Shown here in pieces: positions 5,484 to 5,599 of a stretch of 5,599 nt of DNA. The stretch is from assembly GCA_016867195.1 (NCBI GenBank), contig VGKE01000032.1, forward strand, positions 1 to 5,599, in the 5' to 3' direction. The translations under genes were made by a program, and so were the position numbers. Positions within the stretch are counted from its first letter, which is position 1; every line of letters starts with the position of its first letter. Below the pieces are notes generated by a model. The model saw nothing but the letters and a program-made list of their open reading frames with translations, was not told the DNA's origin and did no database searches. Source of the DNA: Candidatus Nealsoniibacteriota bacterium (GTDB taxonomy: Bacteria; Patescibacteriota; Minisyncoccia; Minisyncoccales; GWA2-38-27).

Positions 5484-5599
5484 TTATTGTCGACCTTTGG
5501 ATTTTTCTAACTCTTCTTTTAATTTTTTAATCTCCTTTTTTAATTCTATCATTTTTAATTCCCGGCCGACAGTTAATTTGTGGAATTTTTCCAGTTCTT
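5484..5599 (-). CDS. C-terminal end of a PAS/HAMP-type signalling protein (partial)
   Basis: The reading frame enters from the high-coordinate edge and ends at TAA 5486-5484, leaving 37 complete codons. The peptide starts ELEKFHKLTVGRELKMIELK and continues as a Lys/Glu-rich amphipathic helix ending KSKGRQ. The E-L-E-x-F-x-x-L-x-V-G-R-E-L-x-M-x-E-L-K pattern is, to my recognition, a common C-terminal tail of sensory proteins ending in PAS, HAMP or related domains without a kinase core. That makes it a likely further sensor of the same cluster. It could also be a non-signalling coiled-coil protein, because the domain that would settle this lies outside the window. Confidence 0.72.
   Translation of the reverse strand, partial: ELEKFHKLTVGRELKMIELKKEIKKLKEELEKSKGRQ

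Noticed and set aside
854..5599. Alternative genetic code with TGA as glycine, because none of the seven visible stop codons is TGA
   Set aside because: Seven stops is too few in an AT-rich genome, and no frame needs a TGA to be read through. Standard bacterial code explains all genes.

Overview
The window looks like a stretch of a low-GC genome from a candidate-phyla-radiation (Patescibacteria, Parcubacteria-like) bacterium. The reasons are lysine- and isoleucine-rich proteins, starts without recognisable Shine-Dalgarno sequences, tight packing, and the style of the MutM, RAYT-type transposase and truncated HolA-like proteins. This placement rests on recognising protein style, not on a marker gene, so it is moderately supported. 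All genes lie on the minus strand and are described here in transcription order, from high to low coordinates. No RNA gene, CRISPR array or full insertion sequence was seen.

The upstream part (5599 to 1697) is a signalling cluster. It holds the last 37 residues of a helical protein whose tail resembles those of PAS/HAMP sensory proteins, a complete FIST sensory-domain protein, a soluble PAS histidine kinase, and two stand-alone CheY-like receivers that are diverged tandem paralogues. No gene here has a membrane segment or a DNA-binding output domain. I infer a cytoplasmic relay in which FIST and/or PAS sense a ligand and the kinase phosphorylates one or both receivers, with output through protein contacts or a partner outside the window.

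Three of the four gaps in this cluster (5318-5483, 2540-2693, 2066-2167) are filled almost edge to edge by members of one AT-rich, imperfectly palindromic repeat family built from CGAAT/ATTCG-containing units. The copies share exact blocks up to 34 nt, in both orientations. The FIST-kinase gap (4077-4135) has none. This family is the main unexplained structure in the window.

Downstream, receiver 1 abuts mutM (formamidopyrimidine-DNA glycosylase) as TAG|ATG. Next comes a REP-associated tyrosine transposase (RAYT), then the first 23 codons of a probable DNA polymerase III delta subunit (holA). The RAYT is associated with three GC-rich 21-bp palindromes sharing the core AGGTC-N-GACCT. One lies between mutM and the RAYT (degenerate), one lies just after its stop codon (perfect), and one lies inside its own coding sequence as exactly seven in-frame codons (perfect). 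This looks like a RAYT/REP unit whose repeat has inserted into its own transposase.
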